From positions 9,052,001 through 9,116,000 of the forward strand of contig NZ_CP070326.1 in assembly GCF_016917755.1 (NCBI RefSeq): 64,000 nucleotides of DNA. The letters run 5' to 3'. Below, piece after piece: positions 33,319 to 42,794 of the stretch. The stretch is from Streptomyces noursei (GTDB lineage Bacteria > Actinomycetota > Actinomycetes > Streptomycetales > Streptomycetaceae). The position numbers and the translations under genes were made by a program. How positions within the stretch are numbered: the first letter of the stretch is position 1; the number at the start of each line of letters is the position of its first letter. Below the pieces are notes generated by a model. It did no database searches and was not told the origin of the DNA. It saw only the letters and a list, made by a program, of their open reading frames with translations.

Positions 33319-34236
33319 CTAGGACGCCGCCGGGTCCTCCTGGACGCGTGCGTCGTCGCCCACCGGGTGGACGGGGCAGCTGCCCAGCCGGCGGGACGAC
33401 GGGAAGGTCCCCAGCTCGGCGACCCGGTAGCCGTCGGGGTAGCCCTTGATCTCCGGGTTCTGACGGCCGTAGTGCGGGGCGCGGCGCGGCGGGAGCAGTC
33501 GCACGGCCCGGGCCCGCAGCTTCAGGGCGGTGTGCACCGCCGTCCGCACCGCGGGCCGGGGCCGGTCGAAGCGGAAGGCGTCCAGCAGCGTGTCGTCCAG
33601 GAGGGCCATGCTCGCACTGCGCACCACCGGGGCGAGCGGGCCGTACCAGCCCGCCATCAGGTCCAAGGACGCGTCGGCCACCCGACGGGCACCGGGGTCC
33701 CAGCCGAAGTGCGCCTCCTCGTAGGCGTCCAGGAAGACCTCGAACTCCTGGTAGGTCTGCGGGATGTCGCGGATTCCCATATGGCGGCCGAGGGTGCCGT
33801 AGTACGCGGCCATCGCGCGCTTCTCGTGTTCGCTCAGCCGCCGCCAGCCGTACTGGTCGATCCAACGGATCGGCACCACCACGAAGGTGCACAGGACGTA
33901 ACGCATGTCCTCGTCGGAGATGTCGTAGCTGTGGTGCATCTGGTTGATCCGGCGGATCGCGGTCCGGCCGTCGCCGCTGTCGAAGCCGTGTTCCATGACG
34001 GTGTCCAGGAGGAGGGCCGTGTCGTCGTAGCGCTTCTGCGCGCGCTCCGTCAGCTCGGCGGTCTCGGCGAGCAGCCGCCCGATGCTCGGCACCGCGTAGG
34101 TGCGGTAGAGCGCCAGTTCCAGCGCCCTGGTGATGTCCCAGGGGAACTCGTGGGCGTAGGTGATGCGATGGATCCGCAGGAAGTCGCGCTCCGGATCGAG
34201 CCGTCGGATCTCCCTCAACCAGTCGTAGCGCCGCAC
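33319..34236 (-). CDS. MpaB-type oxygenase (DUF2236 family)
   Basis: 305 residues, mostly helical. Family signature: DPERDFLRIHRITYAHEFPWDITRALELALYRTYAVPSIG at the N-terminus, then DDTALLLDTVMEHGF and MRYVLCTFVVVPIRWIDQYGWRRLSEHE near residue 115. Related proteins are haem-dependent oxygenases (the latex-clearing protein and MpaB group); the reaction here is unknown. Start GTG 34236. It is convergent with the methyltransferase gene. Confidence 0.8.
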   Translation of the reverse strand: MRRYDWLREIRRLDPERDFLRIHRITYAHEFPWDITRALELALYRTYAVPSIGRLLAETAELTERAQKRYDDTALLLDTVMEHGFDSGDGRTAIRRINQMHHSYDISDEDMRYVLCTFVVVPIRWIDQYGWRRLSEHEKRAMAAYYGTLGRHMGIRDIPQTYQEFEVFLDAYEEAHFGWDPGARRVADASLDLMAGWYGPLAPVVRSASMALLDDTLLDAFRFDRPRPAVRTAVHTALKLRARAVRLLPPRRAPHYGRQNPEIKGYPDGYRVAELGTFPSSRRLGSCPVHPVGDDARVQEDPAAS

Positions 34237-34329
34237 CTGTTGTCCGTCCCTTCCTCGGCCGAAGTTCCCACAGTAAGGGCTGCGGGCACACTTCTACGAC
34301 GGTGTAAGGGCGAGGGGCCGGGGGTCGGG

Positions 34330-34650
34330 ATGACCGGATTCATACGCGACATGGCCGGGGTGCTCCACCTCGGCAGACGGGCCGGCGGCAGACGTCCGGC
34401 GGTGTTCCACCGCGGCGGCCGGCCGACGGGGCGTCCGCACAACATCTTCGAGGCGGCGGCCTGCTATGTGGCGGCGGGTGCCGAGGGCGACGAGGAACGG
34501 GGGGCCCAGGCGGCGGAGTGGGTGTCGCCCGAGGCGCTGGCCTTCGGCATCAACGAACTCGCCTGCCGGGCCGTACTGGCGCTGGCCCGGGAGCGCGGGC
34601 GGTCGCCGCAGGAGGTCGCCCATGAGCTCCTCGGGCTGCCGCTGCCCTGA
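34330..34650 (+). CDS. Hypothetical protein (106 aa)
   Basis: No family recognised. Basic N-terminus with GRRAGGRRPAVFHRGGRPTGRPHNIFEAAACYVAAG, then a helical C-terminal half. Codon bias fits coding. It is divergent from the MpaB-type gene. No strong ribosome-binding site, so the start is tentative. Confidence 0.6.
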   Translation: MTGFIRDMAGVLHLGRRAGGRRPAVFHRGGRPTGRPHNIFEAAACYVAAGAEGDEERGAQAAEWVSPEALAFGINELACRAVLALARERGRSPQEVAHELLGLPLP

Positions 34651-34786
34651 CGGGCCGTGGCCCCGGCGATCCCGCGGCCCACGTCACAGGATCGCATCGT
34701 CGCAGCGTACGGCTGGTGACAAGGCCGGGCCCGGCCAATTAGGGTGCGCGGCGAAGTGCGGACCGGTTATGGAAGGGAGGCGCGGC

Positions 34787-35584
34787 GTGCCGACGACCGA
34801 GAGCGCCGACGACGACCAGTTGGGCGACCAGTTGTTCGTGCTGACGGCGGTGCTGCTGACGCCCGCGCAGTTCCCCAGCGTGCTCGGCGACGACTACCCC
34901 GAGGTGTGCGCGGGACTCGGCCTCGAACCGTACGCGGAGGGCTACGGCCTGGTCCTCGGCCAGGACGGCACGGGGGCGCGCTGGACCGTGGCCACCGAGG
35001 ACGTGTCGTTGGTGGCCTGCGCGATCGCGGCCTGGGACTGCGGCATGGAGTACGACCTGTCGCCGGGCGAGGAGAGCATCGTCGTGGCGCTTCCGGGGTG
35101 GCCGCTGGCCCTGGCGGTCGCCACCCCCGGGATACCGCAGCCGCACGACCCCGAGCCGCAGGAGGGCGACCGCGCGCCGCTGGCGCCGCCGGACGCCGGC
35201 GACTGGGGGCCCGCCCAGCGGCGGCTGGGCGCGGACGAGATAGCGCTGCAGTGGGCGTCCTGGCGGGCGCAGGTGGAGGACGATGAGGTCTCCTTCGCGG
35301 CGCCCGGCGAGGAGCGGCACCGGGGCGTGCGACGGGTGCTGGCGGAGGCCCGCGGCTATCTCGTCGATCCCCCGCCGCCGGGGCGGGTGCGGTCGTCGTT
35401 CGCCGCCGGCGAGGCCCGTACGCTGCGGGTCGACGGGCCCGGGTGGAGTTTGGTGGCGCGCACCGACGACATCGCCTTCGTCCTGCTCGACGACGAGCCG
35501 GGGCAGGTGCACCCGGTGGGGCGGGGACCGGAACTGCCCGGGCTGCTGGCCTCGTTGGACGGCCTGGCGGCCCGCCCTCTCTGA
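34787..35584 (+). CDS. Conserved hypothetical protein (265 aa)
   Basis: Acidic soluble protein without a recognised family. The N-terminal part (about 10-110) alternates hydrophobic strands (LFVLTAVLLTP, GYGLVLGQDGTGARWTVATEDVSLVACAIAAWDC), a proline-rich linker follows near residue 120, and the C-terminal half ends in WSLVARTDDIAFVLLDDEPGQVHPVG. GTG 34787 is supported by GGAAGGGAGG 6 bases upstream, which rules against the earlier in-frame ATG. Confidence 0.75.
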   Translation: MPTTESADDDQLGDQLFVLTAVLLTPAQFPSVLGDDYPEVCAGLGLEPYAEGYGLVLGQDGTGARWTVATEDVSLVACAIAAWDCGMEYDLSPGEESIVVALPGWPLALAVATPGIPQPHDPEPQEGDRAPLAPPDAGDWGPAQRRLGADEIALQWASWRAQVEDDEVSFAAPGEERHRGVRRVLAEARGYLVDPPPPGRVRSSFAAGEARTLRVDGPGWSLVARTDDIAFVLLDDEPGQVHPVGRGPELPGLLASLDGLAARPL

Positions 35585-35637
35585 CGGCCGCGGCCGGCCG
35601 GGCCGCCCTCGGGGGCGCGCCGGCCGGCACCGCCGGC

Positions 35638-35820
35638 TCAGCGGCCGAGCTGCTTGTGGCCGACCCGGCGCAGCCGGCGCCGCTGGGAGGGGTCGAGCGT
35701 CAGATACGCGACGGCCGGGATCCCGACCATGACCAAGACGGCCGCCCAGAACGGCAGCAGCCACAGCAGGATCACTCCCACCGCGACGCCGCCGATCGCG
35801 ACCTTCGCCTGTGTGGACAT
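35638..35820 (-). CDS. Small membrane protein (60 aa)
   Basis: Two closely spaced hydrophobic helices (AIGGVAVGVILLWLLPFWAAVLVMVGIPAVAYLTL) then a basic tail RRRLRRVGHKQLGR, giving the positive-inside pattern of a hairpin membrane protein. Function unknown. GAAGG directly abuts the ATG, an unusually short spacing. Confidence 0.7.
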   Translation of the reverse strand: MSTQAKVAIGGVAVGVILLWLLPFWAAVLVMVGIPAVAYLTLDPSQRRRLRRVGHKQLGR

Positions 35821-35968
35821 CCTTCACGCCCTTTCCGCGGCGCGTGCCGCGCTCTGTCGTATTCCATTGAACGCCGATTCGCCGCCGGAGGTTCCCTCGA
35901 CGGGCGGATCGTGCTGTACCCTCGGGCGCTCCACGCTCCAGTAGTCAAATTTGAGGAGTACCGGTCCG

Positions 35969-38900
35969 GTGGCTTCCCTCCCCTCGGTCACACCCGCCCT
36001 GCTCTCCGATCTCGCCCCCTGCGCGGCAGTCTTTCTGCCGTCCGATCCGCCCCGGCTGGGACGCGTCGCCTTCTGGCGCCCGGACGGCGAACCCGACTGG
36101 GGCGCGTTCGCCGACACCGCGCCCGGTGGGGCCGGCGCGGACCGGCCGGCACTGGAGCAGCTGACCGTCGCCCTGCCCAACGGGCCGGAGGACGGCGACG
36201 CGGAGAACAGCAGCGGTGGAGACTGCGGCGTCACCGTGTGCGCCGTGCCGGCCCTGGTGCTGCCGGTGGCCGCGGCGCTCCCCGTCCTCACCCGGATACG
36301 CGGCGGCCGGCACACCCACCCGGCGGCGGCCTTCTGGGGCACCGCCGCCCTGCTGGCGCTCCGGCTCGCGGCCCGCGGCCGGCTGCTGCCCGGTCTGAGC
36401 CCCACCGACCACGATGCCTGGCGGGCCGGCCCGCTCGACCCGGAGGACGTGACGCAGCTGCGCGACCTGGCCGCCGCCATGCCCCCGTACGCCCACGCCG
36501 CCCCGCTCCCGGGGACCGCCCCGGTGCTGCTGCCGGAACCCGAGCGCCAGGTGCGCGCCTTCCTGGACGCGGTCGCCGACGGACTGCCCCGTACCCCCGC
36601 GGCCGAACTGGCCGCCGGCGGACCGGCCTTCGCCGCGCCCGCCCCGCAGCACATCCCGGAACAGCGCGCGTGGGCCGCGGAGGTCGCGGCCGGGCACGAC
36701 GCGGGGGTGCGGATCTCGCTGCGCGTGGAGGTGCACGGGGCGGGCCCGGCCCTCACGGAGGCGCCGGACACGGAACCGTGGCGCCCGGATGCGGCGGAGC
36801 CGGATCGCGGGCGTCCAACGGGCCCGCAGCATCCGGCCGGACCCGACGCGGACCGGGCACCCGGCGCCGGTCCTGACGTCACGTTCGCCGCCGTCGTGCA
36901 GGTCCACAGCGCGGCCGATCCCACGGTCGTCGCCGACGCCGCCGAGGTGTGGACCGGCACGGCACCGGCGGGGCGGGCGTTCGGCCCGCAGGCACGGGCG
37001 GAGACCCTGCTGACGCTGCGCCGGGCGGCCGCCGCCTGGGCGGCGCTGACCCCGCTGCTGTCCGCTGCGGTGCCGGACGCGTTGGAGCTGGCGGACGAGG
37101 AGGTCGCCGAGTTGCTGGGCCCGGCCTCCGGTGCGCTGGCCGCCGCCGGGGTCCGGGTCCACTGGCCGGAGGAGTTCGCCCGGACGCTGACCACGCGGGC
37201 CGTGGTGGGGCCGCCCGACGGGCCGGACGCCGTCGCGTACGGGCCCGGGGCCGGCGGGACGCCGTCACTGGTCTCCGCCGAGGCGCTGCTCTCCTTCAGT
37301 TGGCGGTTCGCCATCGGTGACCAGGAGATCGACCGGACGGAGCTGGACCGGCTCGCCGAGGCGCGCCGCCCCCTGGTACGGCTGCGCGGCCGGTGGGTCC
37401 TGGTGGACCCGGAGGCGGTGCGCGCCGCCCGGGACCGCAAGGACCACACGGTCGCCCCGTTGGACGCCCTGGGTGCCGCGCTCACCGGCAGCACGGAGGA
37501 CGAGGACGGGCACCGGGTGGAGGTCCAGGCGTCCGGCTGGCTCGCCCGGTTGCGCGACCGGCTGGCCGACCCGGAACGCGCCGGAGACCCGGCGGTCGGC
37601 CAGCCCCCGGGGCTCGCCGCGACCCTGCGCGACTACCAGGTGCGCGGCCTGGATTGGCTGCACCGGATGACCTCGCTCGGCCTCGGCGGCTGTCTGGCCG
37701 ACGACATGGGCCTGGGCAAGACCATCACGTTGATCGCCCTGCACCTGCACCGGCAGGCCGATCCGGAGTCGGCCGGACCCACGCTCGTCATCTGCCCCAC
37801 CTCCCTCATGGGCAACTGGCAGCGGGAGATCGAGCGGTTCGCGCCGGGGACGCCGGTGCGCCGTTTCCATGCGGGGCGGCGCAGCCTGGCGGACCTGGCC
37901 GACGGGGAGTTCGTCCTCACCACCTACGGGACGATGCGACGGGACACCGCCAGACTGGCGGAGGTCGGCTGGGGACTGGTCGTCGCCGACGAGGCGCAGC
38001 ACGTCAAGAATCCCTTCTCGGCCACTGCCAGGGCGCTGCGCGCCCTCCCTGCCACGGCCCGGGTGGCATTGACCGGCACGCCGGTGGAGAACAACCTGTC
38101 GGAGCTGTGGGCGATCCTGGACTGGACGACGCCGGGGTTGCTGGGGCCGCTGGCCCGGTTCCGCAGGCGGCACGCGCAGGTGATCGAGGGCGGCGCGGCG
38201 GGTTCCCCGGAGGCCGTCGCGGCGGCCGAGCGGCTGGCCCGGCTGGTGCGGCCCTTCCTGCTGCGCCGGCGCAAGTCCGACCCGGGGATCGCGCCGGAGC
38301 TGCCGCCCAAGACGGAGACCGACCGGGCGGTGGCGCTCACCGCGGAACAGGTCGGGCTGTACGAGGCGGTGGTGCGCGAGGGGCTCGGCGAGATCGCCGG
38401 GTCGGCCGGCCTCGCGCGCCGCGGCCTGGTGGTGAAGTTGCTGACCGCGCTCAAGCAGATCTGCAACCACCCCGGGCACTACCTCAAGGAGCCGCCGGGC
38501 GGACCGGACGCCGGGACCGCGCGGTTCGCCGGGCGGTCGGGGAAGGCCGAGCTGCTCGACGAACTTCTCGACACCCTGCTCGCCGAGGGCGCGAGCGTCC
38601 TGGTGTTCACGCAGTACGTCCAGATGGCGCGGCTGCTGGCGGAACACCTGGCGGCGCGCGGAGTGCCGGCCCAACTACTGCACGGCGGAACACCGGTGGC
38701 CCGACGGGAGGAGCTGGTGCGGCGCTTCCAGGACGGGGCGGTGCCGGTGTTCCTGCTGTCCTTGAAGGCGGCGGGGACCGGCCTGAACCTCACCCGGGCG
38801 TCACATGTCGTGCACTTCGACCGCTGGTGGAACCCGGCGGTCGAGGCGCAGGCCACCGACCGGGCGTATCGGATCGGGCAGACCCAGCCTGTGCAGGTCC

Positions 38901-39064
38901 ACCGGATGGTCACCGAGGGCACGGTCGAGGACCGGATCGCCGCGCTGCTCTCCCGTAAACAGCAGTTGGCGGACGCGGTCCTGGGTTCCGGCGAGGCGGC
39001 GCTGACCGAACTCACCGATGCCGAGCTGGCGGACCTGGTCGCCCTACGCGGGAGCGAGCGATGA
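35969..39064 (+). CDS. SNF2-family DEAD/DEAH-box helicase
   Basis: 1031 residues. The first about 550 form an actinobacterial accessory domain. The SNF2 ATPase follows: CLADDMGLGKTITLIA (motif I, near 577), VVADEAQHVKNPFS (motif II, near 673), ALTGTPVENNLSELWAILDWTTPG (motif III), then the C-lobe with VLVFTQYVQMARLL, LLSLKAAGTGLNLTRASHVVHFDRWWNPAVEAQATDRAYRIGQTQPV (motifs V-VI). It is an ATP-driven DNA translocase, probably acting on DNA-bound protein or RNA polymerase. GTG 35969 is chosen with GAGGAG 10 bases upstream. It overlaps the SWIM-protein gene by ATGA; the pair is likely a functional unit. Confidence 0.9.
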   Translation: MASLPSVTPALLSDLAPCAAVFLPSDPPRLGRVAFWRPDGEPDWGAFADTAPGGAGADRPALEQLTVALPNGPEDGDAENSSGGDCGVTVCAVPALVLPVAAALPVLTRIRGGRHTHPAAAFWGTAALLALRLAARGRLLPGLSPTDHDAWRAGPLDPEDVTQLRDLAAAMPPYAHAAPLPGTAPVLLPEPERQVRAFLDAVADGLPRTPAAELAAGGPAFAAPAPQHIPEQRAWAAEVAAGHDAGVRISLRVEVHGAGPALTEAPDTEPWRPDAAEPDRGRPTGPQHPAGPDADRAPGAGPDVTFAAVVQVHSAADPTVVADAAEVWTGTAPAGRAFGPQARAETLLTLRRAAAAWAALTPLLSAAVPDALELADEEVAELLGPASGALAAAGVRVHWPEEFARTLTTRAVVGPPDGPDAVAYGPGAGGTPSLVSAEALLSFSWRFAIGDQEIDRTELDRLAEARRPLVRLRGRWVLVDPEAVRAARDRKDHTVAPLDALGAALTGSTEDEDGHRVEVQASGWLARLRDRLADPERAGDPAVGQPPGLAATLRDYQVRGLDWLHRMTSLGLGGCLADDMGLGKTITLIALHLHRQADPESAGPTLVICPTSLMGNWQREIERFAPGTPVRRFHAGRRSLADLADGEFVLTTYGTMRRDTARLAEVGWGLVVADEAQHVKNPFSATARALRALPATARVALTGTPVENNLSELWAILDWTTPGLLGPLARFRRRHAQVIEGGAAGSPEAVAAAERLARLVRPFLLRRRKSDPGIAPELPPKTETDRAVALTAEQVGLYEAVVREGLGEIAGSAGLARRGLVVKLLTALKQICNHPGHYLKEPPGGPDAGTARFAGRSGKAELLDELLDTLLAEGASVLVFTQYVQMARLLAEHLAARGVPAQLLHGGTPVARREELVRRFQDGAVPVFLLSLKAAGTGLNLTRASHVVHFDRWWNPAVEAQATDRAYRIGQTQPVQVHRMVTEGTVEDRIAALLSRKQQLADAVLGSGEAALTELTDAELADLVALRGSER

Positions 39065-40485
39065 CGGACGCATACGAGGAGCACAGAGGGAAGGACGGGT
39101 CGGTGTACGAGGACATGAAGGGTGGGGACGCGGTGTACGGGAGCGGGGCCGACGGGGCGGGGCCGGAGCGGACGTACGCGGCGCTGCCGGTGGCACGCGG
39201 GCAGGGCTTCGCGCGGACCTGGTGGGGACAGGCATGGCTCAAGGCCCTGGAGGACACCGCGTTGGACGGGGCACAGCTGAAGCTGGGCCGACGGCACGCG
39301 CGCGCCGGGGCGGTCGGCGCGGTCTCCGTGCGGCCGGGCCGGATCACCGCCGTCATCGAGGACCGCGACCACACCCGGTACCGCTCCGACGTGCTGCTCC
39401 AGCAGCTGTCCCCGGCGGACTGGGACCGACTGCTGGACGTCGTCGCGGACCGGTCCGGGCACCTCGCGGCACTACTGGACCGCGACATGCCGCCGGCCCT
39501 GGTGGAGGACGCGGCGGCGGCCGGGGTCGAACTCCTGCCGGGAATCGGCGATCTGGAGCCGGAGTGCGGCTGCGAGGCATGGGACCACTGTGCGCATTCG
39601 GCGGCGCTGTGCTACCAGGTGGCGCGGCTGCTGGACCAGGACCCGTGCGTGCTGCTGCTGTTGCGCGGGCGGGGCGAGGAGGAACTCCTGGACGAACTCC
39701 AGCGGCGCAGCGCCTCCCGGGGCGGGGCGGCGACCGGACCGGCCGGTCCCGACGGCGGGGACGCGGTCGGCGTCCCCGCCATCGAGGCGTACGCGGCGCG
39801 GGACGTCCTCCCGCCGCTGCCGCCGCTCCCCTCCCCGGTCGCGGTCCCCGGTCCGGCGCCGACGCTCGGCGGTGGCGCCGCGCCGCCCCCCGGGGTGGCG
39901 CCGGACGCGCTGGAGTTCCTGATCGGGGACGCGGCGGCGCGCGCCCGGCAGCTGCTGTCGGAGGCGCTGTCGCCCGGGTACGCCGACAACCCGCCGGCGC
40001 CCGCTTTGACGCCCGCGCAGGACGCGGTGCGGCTGGCGGCGGCCGGGCCCGGCGCGGCCGTCACGGCACGCCTGGCGGACGGTTCGGGGCGTGATGCGCG
40101 GGGCCTGGATCTGGCCGTACGGGCCTGGCGGTTGGGCGGTCCGGCCGGGCTGGCGGTCCTGGAGGAGGAGTGGACGCCGGCGCCCGAGGTGCTGTCCCGG
40201 TTGCGGGACCGACTGGTGGCCGCCTGGGAGGACGAGGCGTCCCGGCCGCGGCTACGGGCCACCGGGAACCGCTGGACCGTCGTGGGCGGCGGCACCCAGC
40301 TCCGCTACGGGCGCGACGGACGCTGGTGGCCGTTCCGCAAGGAGGGCAGCCGGTGGGCGCCGGCCGGTCCGGTCGCGGACGATCCGGCGGCGGCGCTGGC
40401 CGCCCTCGCGGCCGACGTACCGGACGGGCACACGGAGGGGAATCGCACCACGGTGCGAGAAACATCACCTTTGGTCAGCCCTTGA
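39061..40485 (+). CDS. SWIM zinc-finger protein, partner of SNF2 helicase
   Basis: 474 residues. The N-terminal region has ARGQGFARTWWGQAWLKALEDTALD and GAVSVRPGRITAVIEDRDHTRYRSDV. The SWIM zinc motif C-x-C...C-x-H is in PECGCEAWDHCAHSAALCYQ near residue 170. Proline-rich linkers (about 250-285) lead to a C-terminal domain with WWPFRKEGSRW. The SNF2-SWIM gene pair recurs in actinobacteria; a DNA-repair or transcription-coupled role is plausible but unproven. The ATG overlaps the helicase stop. Confidence 0.88.
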   Translation: MTDAYEEHRGKDGSVYEDMKGGDAVYGSGADGAGPERTYAALPVARGQGFARTWWGQAWLKALEDTALDGAQLKLGRRHARAGAVGAVSVRPGRITAVIEDRDHTRYRSDVLLQQLSPADWDRLLDVVADRSGHLAALLDRDMPPALVEDAAAAGVELLPGIGDLEPECGCEAWDHCAHSAALCYQVARLLDQDPCVLLLLRGRGEEELLDELQRRSASRGGAATGPAGPDGGDAVGVPAIEAYAARDVLPPLPPLPSPVAVPGPAPTLGGGAAPPPGVAPDALEFLIGDAAARARQLLSEALSPGYADNPPAPALTPAQDAVRLAAAGPGAAVTARLADGSGRDARGLDLAVRAWRLGGPAGLAVLEEEWTPAPEVLSRLRDRLVAAWEDEASRPRLRATGNRWTVVGGGTQLRYGRDGRWWPFRKEGSRWAPAGPVADDPAAALAALAADVPDGHTEGNRTTVRETSPLVSP

Positions 40486-40660
40486 CACCTGATGGTCAAT
40501 TCGAGTCGACACCAATGACAGGATGGAACCGAATCCGCACCCATTTCGTGCGATTCATTCCGCGACCCTGCCCGCTTGCGTCCCCGTACGCCAGTTTTCG
40601 GCAGCCTGCGCTCGCGTATGTCCGCCCGTCGACCGATCCGACCGTTAGGCCCGTCCTGCC

Positions 40661-41533
40661 ATGCCGCTCGCCTTCCTCCGCCGCCTGCGCGACCGCACGC
40701 CGCACAGCCGCCAGCCGACCCTCCCCCGCGGGGCGGGCGCGCTGGACCTGTGCGTCGACGATCCCGTCGGACTGCCGATGGCCGGGGCGGAGATCTCGGT
40801 GCGGGACGCGGGCGGCCGGGAAGCGATGGCCGGCCGGACGGACCCCAACGGCCGGCTGACCGTCACCCTGCCGCCCGGCGGCTACCGGCTCCTGGTGACC
40901 TCCGACGGCTTCCGGCCGGTCCGTTGCGAGGCCCAGGTGACGGCGGGCGAGCGGACCGCGCCCCGCCCGATCACGCTGGAACTGGCGCCGGCACTGCCGC
41001 TGCCCGAAGCCGGCCAGTGGCGGCTCGACCCCGACCACAGCGCCATCCGGTTCACCGCCCGGCACATCGGACTCGCCGAGATCCACGGCCGGTTCAACCG
41101 CTTCGAGGGCGGGCTGTGGATCGGCGAGCGGATGCAGGACTCCCGGGTCGAGGTGACCATCGACGCGGCGAGCATCGACACCGGCGTGCGGATGCGCGAC
41201 GACCACCTGCGGTCGGCGGAGTTCCTGGACGTGGCCCGCTTCCCCCACCTCCAGTTCACCGGCGACCGGTTCGTCCACAAGGGAGGCAGCCGGTGGGCGG
41301 TGCAGGGCGTGCTCCATCTGCACGGCGTCAGCCGCACCGTCCAGTTGGACACCCGCTACCTGGGCATCGGCACCGGCATCATGGGCGAGACCCGCACCGC
41401 GTGCCAGGCCGTCACCGAGCTGCACCGCGAGGACTTCACCCTGGACTGGCGCAAGATGCTGGCCAGGGGCATCGCCGCGATCGGCGCTACGATCCGGATC
41501 GAGCTGGACATCCAGGCGGTCCGGCCCGAGTAA
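40661..41533 (+). CDS. YceI-family protein with N-terminal carboxypeptidase-regulatory-like domain
   Basis: 290 residues. Residues about 25-110 look like a beta-sandwich of the carboxypeptidase-regulatory type (GALDLCVDDPVGLPMAGAEISVRDAGG... TDPNGRLTVTLPPGGYRLLVTSDGF). Residues about 120-290 form a YceI lipocalin-like barrel (WRLDPDHSAIRFTARHIGLAEIHGRFNRFEGGLWI, HLRSAEFLDVARFPHLQFTGDRF), a family that binds polyprenyl or other lipids. There is no signal peptide although many YceI proteins are exported. The ribosome-binding site is weak. Confidence 0.85.
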   Translation: MPLAFLRRLRDRTPHSRQPTLPRGAGALDLCVDDPVGLPMAGAEISVRDAGGREAMAGRTDPNGRLTVTLPPGGYRLLVTSDGFRPVRCEAQVTAGERTAPRPITLELAPALPLPEAGQWRLDPDHSAIRFTARHIGLAEIHGRFNRFEGGLWIGERMQDSRVEVTIDAASIDTGVRMRDDHLRSAEFLDVARFPHLQFTGDRFVHKGGSRWAVQGVLHLHGVSRTVQLDTRYLGIGTGIMGETRTACQAVTELHREDFTLDWRKMLARGIAAIGATIRIELDIQAVRPE

Positions 41534-41559
41534 CAGCCGCACGGAAGAGGGGGTTCCCC

Positions 41560-42486
41560 ATGGCCGGCCCGTCGCCCCAGCCACCGTTCACCGAGGCGCT
41601 CGCCGCCGGACCGGTCGTCCTCGATGGCGGGCTGTCCAACCAACTGGAAGCGGACGGCCACGATCTGAGCGACGCCCTGTGGTCGGCCCGGCTGCTCGCC
41701 GAGGAACCGGAAGCCGTGGTGCGGGCCCACCTGGCCTACTACCAGGCGGGCGCCCAGGTGGCCATCACCTCCAGCTACCAGGCCACGTTCGAGGGGTTCG
41801 CCCGGCGCGGCACCGGCCCGGAGGAAGCCGCCGGGCTGCTGCGCCGCAGCGTCGAACTGGCCCGCGAGGCTGCGGCGCGGGCGCGCGCCGCCGGTGTCAC
41901 CGGGCCGCTCTACGTCGCCGCGTCGGCGGGCCCGTACGGCGCGATGCTCGCGGACGGCTCCGAATACCGCGGCCGGTACGGGCTGTCCGTGGAGGACCTG
42001 GTGCGGTTCCACCGGCCGCGCCTGGAGGTCCTGGCCGCCGCCCGGCCCGACGTGCTCGCCCTGGAGACGGTGCCGGACGCGGACGAGGCGCGGGCGCTGC
42101 TGCGCGCGGTCCGCGGCCTCGGCGTCCCGGCCTACCTGTCGTACAGCATCGCCGGCGACCGCACCCGCGCCGGGCAGCCGCTGGCCGAGGCGTTCGCCTG
42201 CGCGGCGGACGCGGACGAGGTGATCGCGGTCGGGGTGAACTGCTGCGCGCCGGACGACGCCGACCGGGCGGTGGCGCTCGCGGCCCGGGTCACCGGCAAA
42301 CCGGTGGTGGTCTATCCCAACAGCGGGGAGAGCTGGGACGCCACGGCCCGGGGCTGGCGCGGCAGCCCGACCTTCCACGCGGACCGGGTGGCCGGCTGGG
42401 TCGCGGACGGCGCCCGGCTGATCGGCGGTTGCTGCCGGGTGGGCCCGGACGCCATCGCCGAGCTGGCAGCGGCACTGGGCCACTGA
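41560..42486 (+). CDS. mmuM: Homocysteine S-methyltransferase
   Basis: 308-residue zinc enzyme that makes methionine from homocysteine and S-methylmethionine (or SAM). Fold landmarks: VVLDGGLSNQLEADGHDL near residue 18 and ITSSYQATFEGF near residue 68. The zinc-binding cysteines are in VGVNCCAP near residue 227 and IGGCCRVGP near residue 288. Start ATG 41560 after AGAGGGGG. It sits 26 bases after the YceI gene. The methyl donor cannot be told from sequence. Confidence 0.9.
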   Translation: MAGPSPQPPFTEALAAGPVVLDGGLSNQLEADGHDLSDALWSARLLAEEPEAVVRAHLAYYQAGAQVAITSSYQATFEGFARRGTGPEEAAGLLRRSVELAREAAARARAAGVTGPLYVAASAGPYGAMLADGSEYRGRYGLSVEDLVRFHRPRLEVLAAARPDVLALETVPDADEARALLRAVRGLGVPAYLSYSIAGDRTRAGQPLAEAFACAADADEVIAVGVNCCAPDDADRAVALAARVTGKPVVVYPNSGESWDATARGWRGSPTFHADRVAGWVADGARLIGGCCRVGPDAIAELAAALGH

Positions 42487-42554
42487 CCGGGCCGCGGGAA
42501 AACGGGCGGCGGGCCGTCGGCGCCCCGGCTAGCCTCGCGCCATGGAGTGGCCAG

Positions 42555-42653
42555 GTGCTCTCCTACAGCACCGGCGTCACCAACCACGCCTCCCGGTCGG
42601 TGGCCAGGACCCTGGGCCTCACCCCGCTCGGCTGGCTCTGGACCCTGCGCTGA
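42555..42653 (+). pseudogene. Possible C-terminal remnant of an acetyltransferase-like gene
   Basis: A 32-codon in-frame stretch reading VLSYSTGVTNHASRSVARTLGL then TPLGWLWTLR and a stop. It resembles the last helix-strand of a GNAT acetyltransferase (small residues, SRSVARTLGLTP) and keeps Streptomyces codon bias, but no upstream domain is present. Probably a decayed or deleted gene; a chance match is possible. Confidence 0.35.
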
Positions 42654-42794
42654 GCGATCGCCGCCCTGACAGGCCAGGGCCGTTACCCGGCCGCAACGGA
42701 CGCACCGGCGACAGAAGTCCCGGCCGATGGCAGGATGCAGCCAACTCGCCACACTTCCGGCCCGGTTGACCGTCACGGCACTCTTGGAGGACCT

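Noticed and set aside
40482..40487. TTGACA as promoter of the YceI gene
   Set aside because: It overlaps the SWIM-protein stop codon and is followed by GC-rich sequence with no -10 box at proper distance.
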